From NCBI GenBank assembly GCA_016927895.1, contig JAFGLT010000083.1, positions 1 through 48,195 of the forward strand: a DNA stretch of 48,195 bases. The letters are read 5' to 3'. Below are positions 46,357 to 48,195 of the stretch, in pieces. This stretch comes from Candidatus Bathyarchaeota archaeon (GTDB lineage: Archaea; Thermoproteota; Bathyarchaeia; Bathyarchaeales; Bathycorpusculaceae). Numbering within the stretch: position 1 is the stretch's first letter; each line of letters opens with the position of its first letter. Under the pieces are notes generated by a model. The model was not told where the DNA came from, made no database searches, and was given only the letters and a program-made list of their open reading frames with translations. A program made the translations under genes and the position numbers.

Positions 46357-47295
46357 ATGACGCAGTTTTCAACGTGTAATTCCATAAACAAAGTTGATTC
46401 AGCGAATGAAAATGGTGAGTGGTGGGCCGGACCGGATTCGGACCGGCGACCTTCTGCACGTCAAGCACCTGGAATACCCATTGGAGAAACACTTTCTAAG
46501 TTCAGAGAATTCTTGATTGTTGATTTGAGGCGTTCAAAGAAGACAGCATACGAGCATACCTATTACATTAAGAGATTCCTGAAGGCTGTTAATGTTCCAT
46601 CAGAATTAGTGACTTCTGAGGCTGTCCGTGAGTATCTCAAGAGTTTGAATGTGAGTTCTGCGCAGTACAAGAATATCTTGATGGCTCTCAAAGTCTTCTT
46701 TAGAGATTTCATGAAGCATCCGGAAGTTGTTGAGAGTTTTAGATTTCCTCATCAAGTGTATAAGCCGAAGCATATTGTGAGCAAAGAAGATCTGAAAAGA
46801 TTTTATGATGCAATTGAGACGTCAAAAGAGAAAGCTTTGTTTCTGTTGTATGCTACTTCTGGATTGCGGAGACAAGAAATACTTTCGCTGAAGCCTGAAG
46901 ACGTTGATTTTGAGAAGCGGATGATTACTCCTAACAATCATTTGGGAGAGACGAAGAAGTCATGGTGCAGCTTCTATAATGAAGAAGCAGAAGAAGCTCT
47001 TAATGAGTACTTGGCTACGAAGAATCAGTCTAGAAGCAAGAGGATCTTCCCAATGCAGAGGCATGAAGTTGTGGAATTGTGGAAGTCTGCTAGAGAGAAG
47101 ACTGGATTGTATGTTACTCCTCAGAAGTTGAGGGAGTGGTTCTGTTCTGAAATGATGCATTTAGGAGTATCAGAAACATATATCGACGCTTTTTGTGGAA
47201 GAGTTCCAAAATCTGTTTTGGCTAGACATTATACTGATTTTTCGCCTGAGAAGCTAAAAGAAATCTACGTAGAGTCTGAATTGAGTGTTCTTTAA
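46357..47295 (+). CDS. Tyrosine recombinase/integrase
   Basis: SAM-like core-binding region plus R...KxxR...Y catalytic pattern; 312-aa ORF. Confidence 0.9.
   Translation: MTQFSTCNSINKVDSANENGEWWAGPDSDRRPSARQAPGIPIGETLSKFREFLIVDLRRSKKTAYEHTYYIKRFLKAVNVPSELVTSEAVREYLKSLNVSSAQYKNILMALKVFFRDFMKHPEVVESFRFPHQVYKPKHIVSKEDLKRFYDAIETSKEKALFLLYATSGLRRQEILSLKPEDVDFEKRMITPNNHLGETKKSWCSFYNEEAEEALNEYLATKNQSRSKRIFPMQRHEVVELWKSAREKTGLYVTPQKLREWFCSEMMHLGVSETYIDAFCGRVPKSVLARHYTDFSPEKLKEIYVESELSVL
46420..46467 (-). other. 3' half of tRNA-Val(GAC), including CCA, embedded in integrase coding sequence (att site)
   Basis: Reverse complement TGC-TTGACGT-GCA-GAAGGTC-GCCGG-TCCGAAT-CCGGT-CCGGCCC-A-CCA style: anticodon loop, T-arm, acceptor 3' strand; no matching 5' half. 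Confidence 0.8.
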
Positions 47296-47324
47296 CAAAA
47301 CGAGCACAAAATCTTCCAAAAAAC

Positions 47325-48179
47325 TTAGCCACCTTGATGTCTTTGATTCGTAGAAGGTAACTTTGCTGTAGATATAATTTCTCTTGATAACGTGCCATCT
47401 GTCCCTGGTCCAGAATACTTCGCGGACGGATGAAAGAAAGTTACGAATGCCTCTAACCCATTAAACTCCATTGTTTGTTTAAAGCCCGATGGAAAACCAA
47501 TTCTAATCACACCTGGCTTAATTTCACCGTATCCTTCAAAAAGTATGGCTGAAGGAGGCAGGCTATCTTTATCTGGAAGAAGTGGAATTTGCTTTGTCCA
47601 TCCGGAAAAGAGAATGTCACCATAAGATTGCACCTGAAACTCTTCTTTTTTCATTATCTGTATGTTCTTGGCAGCCGGAGTGTTAAAATAAACCTCACTT
47701 AACGCTTTGCGTCTTCCCAAGCCAATTGGAATGTCTTGTACATGAGCTACGGGTACGAAAGCATTGCCTTTTGCTGTCTCAAGCCACAAGGAAATTACCA
47801 ACCAATTTTCAGCTCCAAATGAGGATTTCTCATTCCATTTATACACCTCAACTATCATTTCCGGTAACTTAAGATGATTGAGTTGGCGAATAACAGCCGA
47901 TGCACGTTTACCATAAAATACAATAGCATCCAATGGTGATCTTACCGTATGTTTCGAGGCATTTCTCATTTTGCTCAAAACTTCCTTTTCAGTTACCATC
48001 TTTGGCTTTTCTTTATATGAAATAACACTTTTTCTGTAGGGGCTATCTGGCCTAGAATAAGTATAAGAGTTATCGACAAAGGCGCTTACTTCAGCAGGAG
48101 GAGATTCAAGAATGGATTCAAGAGTTGTTTTTGATGGAACCTGGGCATTCCTCCAAAGATCATCCATCATAACTTTCAT
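47325..48179 (-). CDS. Hypothetical protein
   Basis: 284-aa ORF next to integrase; no recognised family. Confidence 0.65.
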   Translation of the reverse strand: MKVMMDDLWRNAQVPSKTTLESILESPPAEVSAFVDNSYTYSRPDSPYRKSVISYKEKPKMVTEKEVLSKMRNASKHTVRSPLDAIVFYGKRASAVIRQLNHLKLPEMIVEVYKWNEKSSFGAENWLVISLWLETAKGNAFVPVAHVQDIPIGLGRRKALSEVYFNTPAAKNIQIMKKEEFQVQSYGDILFSGWTKQIPLLPDKDSLPPSAILFEGYGEIKPGVIRIGFPSGFKQTMEFNGLEAFVTFFHPSAKYSGPGTDGTLSREIISTAKLPSTNQRHQGG

Positions 48180-48195
48180 TTTGCCAACGTATTCC

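Larger units (their letters stand above)
46245..47295 (+). pseudogene. Frameshifted (or recoded) SSV/pNOB8-like tyrosine recombinase with N-terminal RHH/CcdA-like segment; intact catalytic ORF 46357..47295
   Basis: 46245 frame: MGTKRNVMLYLDKEI then TGA; +1 frame continues VEKSKELGFNLSKTFETHLKQLMTQFS... into integrase; catalytic YATSGLRRQEILSL, KLREWF, ARHYTDFS. Confidence 0.75.

Overview
Archaeal chromosomal window. Gene content (archaeal SecY, DUF106/EMC3-like, Cmk, ATP-dependent DNA ligase, CobY/CobZ, UbiA/DGGGPS-like and Tes-like genes) suggests a Bathyarchaeia/TACK-type or related lineage; this is inferred from gene content, not a database search. Main blocks: (i) two separate CobS-CobY pairs (1.0-2.4 kb and 14.8-16.2 kb), the second at the end of a B12 uptake/salvage operon (BtuF, BtuC, BtuD with an extra C-terminal domain, DUF71/COG2102 ATP-PPase, CobT, CobS, CobY); (ii) a translationally coupled epimerase / UbiA prenyltransferase / Tes-like radical SAM operon (2.5-5.75 kb), probably membrane lipids; (iii) glycosyltransferase loci; (iv) a multi-PAS histidine kinase; (v) tRNA-Cys(GCA) at 26033-26105 with two tRNA-3'-end-like relics to its left in the same orientation; (vi) Amt, ThiF/MoeB-like E1, DNA ligase, ECF-S and AIR-synthase-like genes; (vii) an L15-SecY ... 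DUF106-Cmk remnant interrupted by a cluster of tiny, unusual ORFs, including two missed by the ORF track; (viii) a predicted secreted caspase/gingipain-like protein plus PepSY-like membrane protein pair; (ix) at the right edge, a tyrosine recombinase whose N-terminal coding region contains the antisense 3' half of tRNA-Val(GAC), preceded by a frameshifted RHH/CcdA-like segment. A dispersed ~40-bp intergenic motif occurs at three places. No rRNA or CRISPR array was seen.
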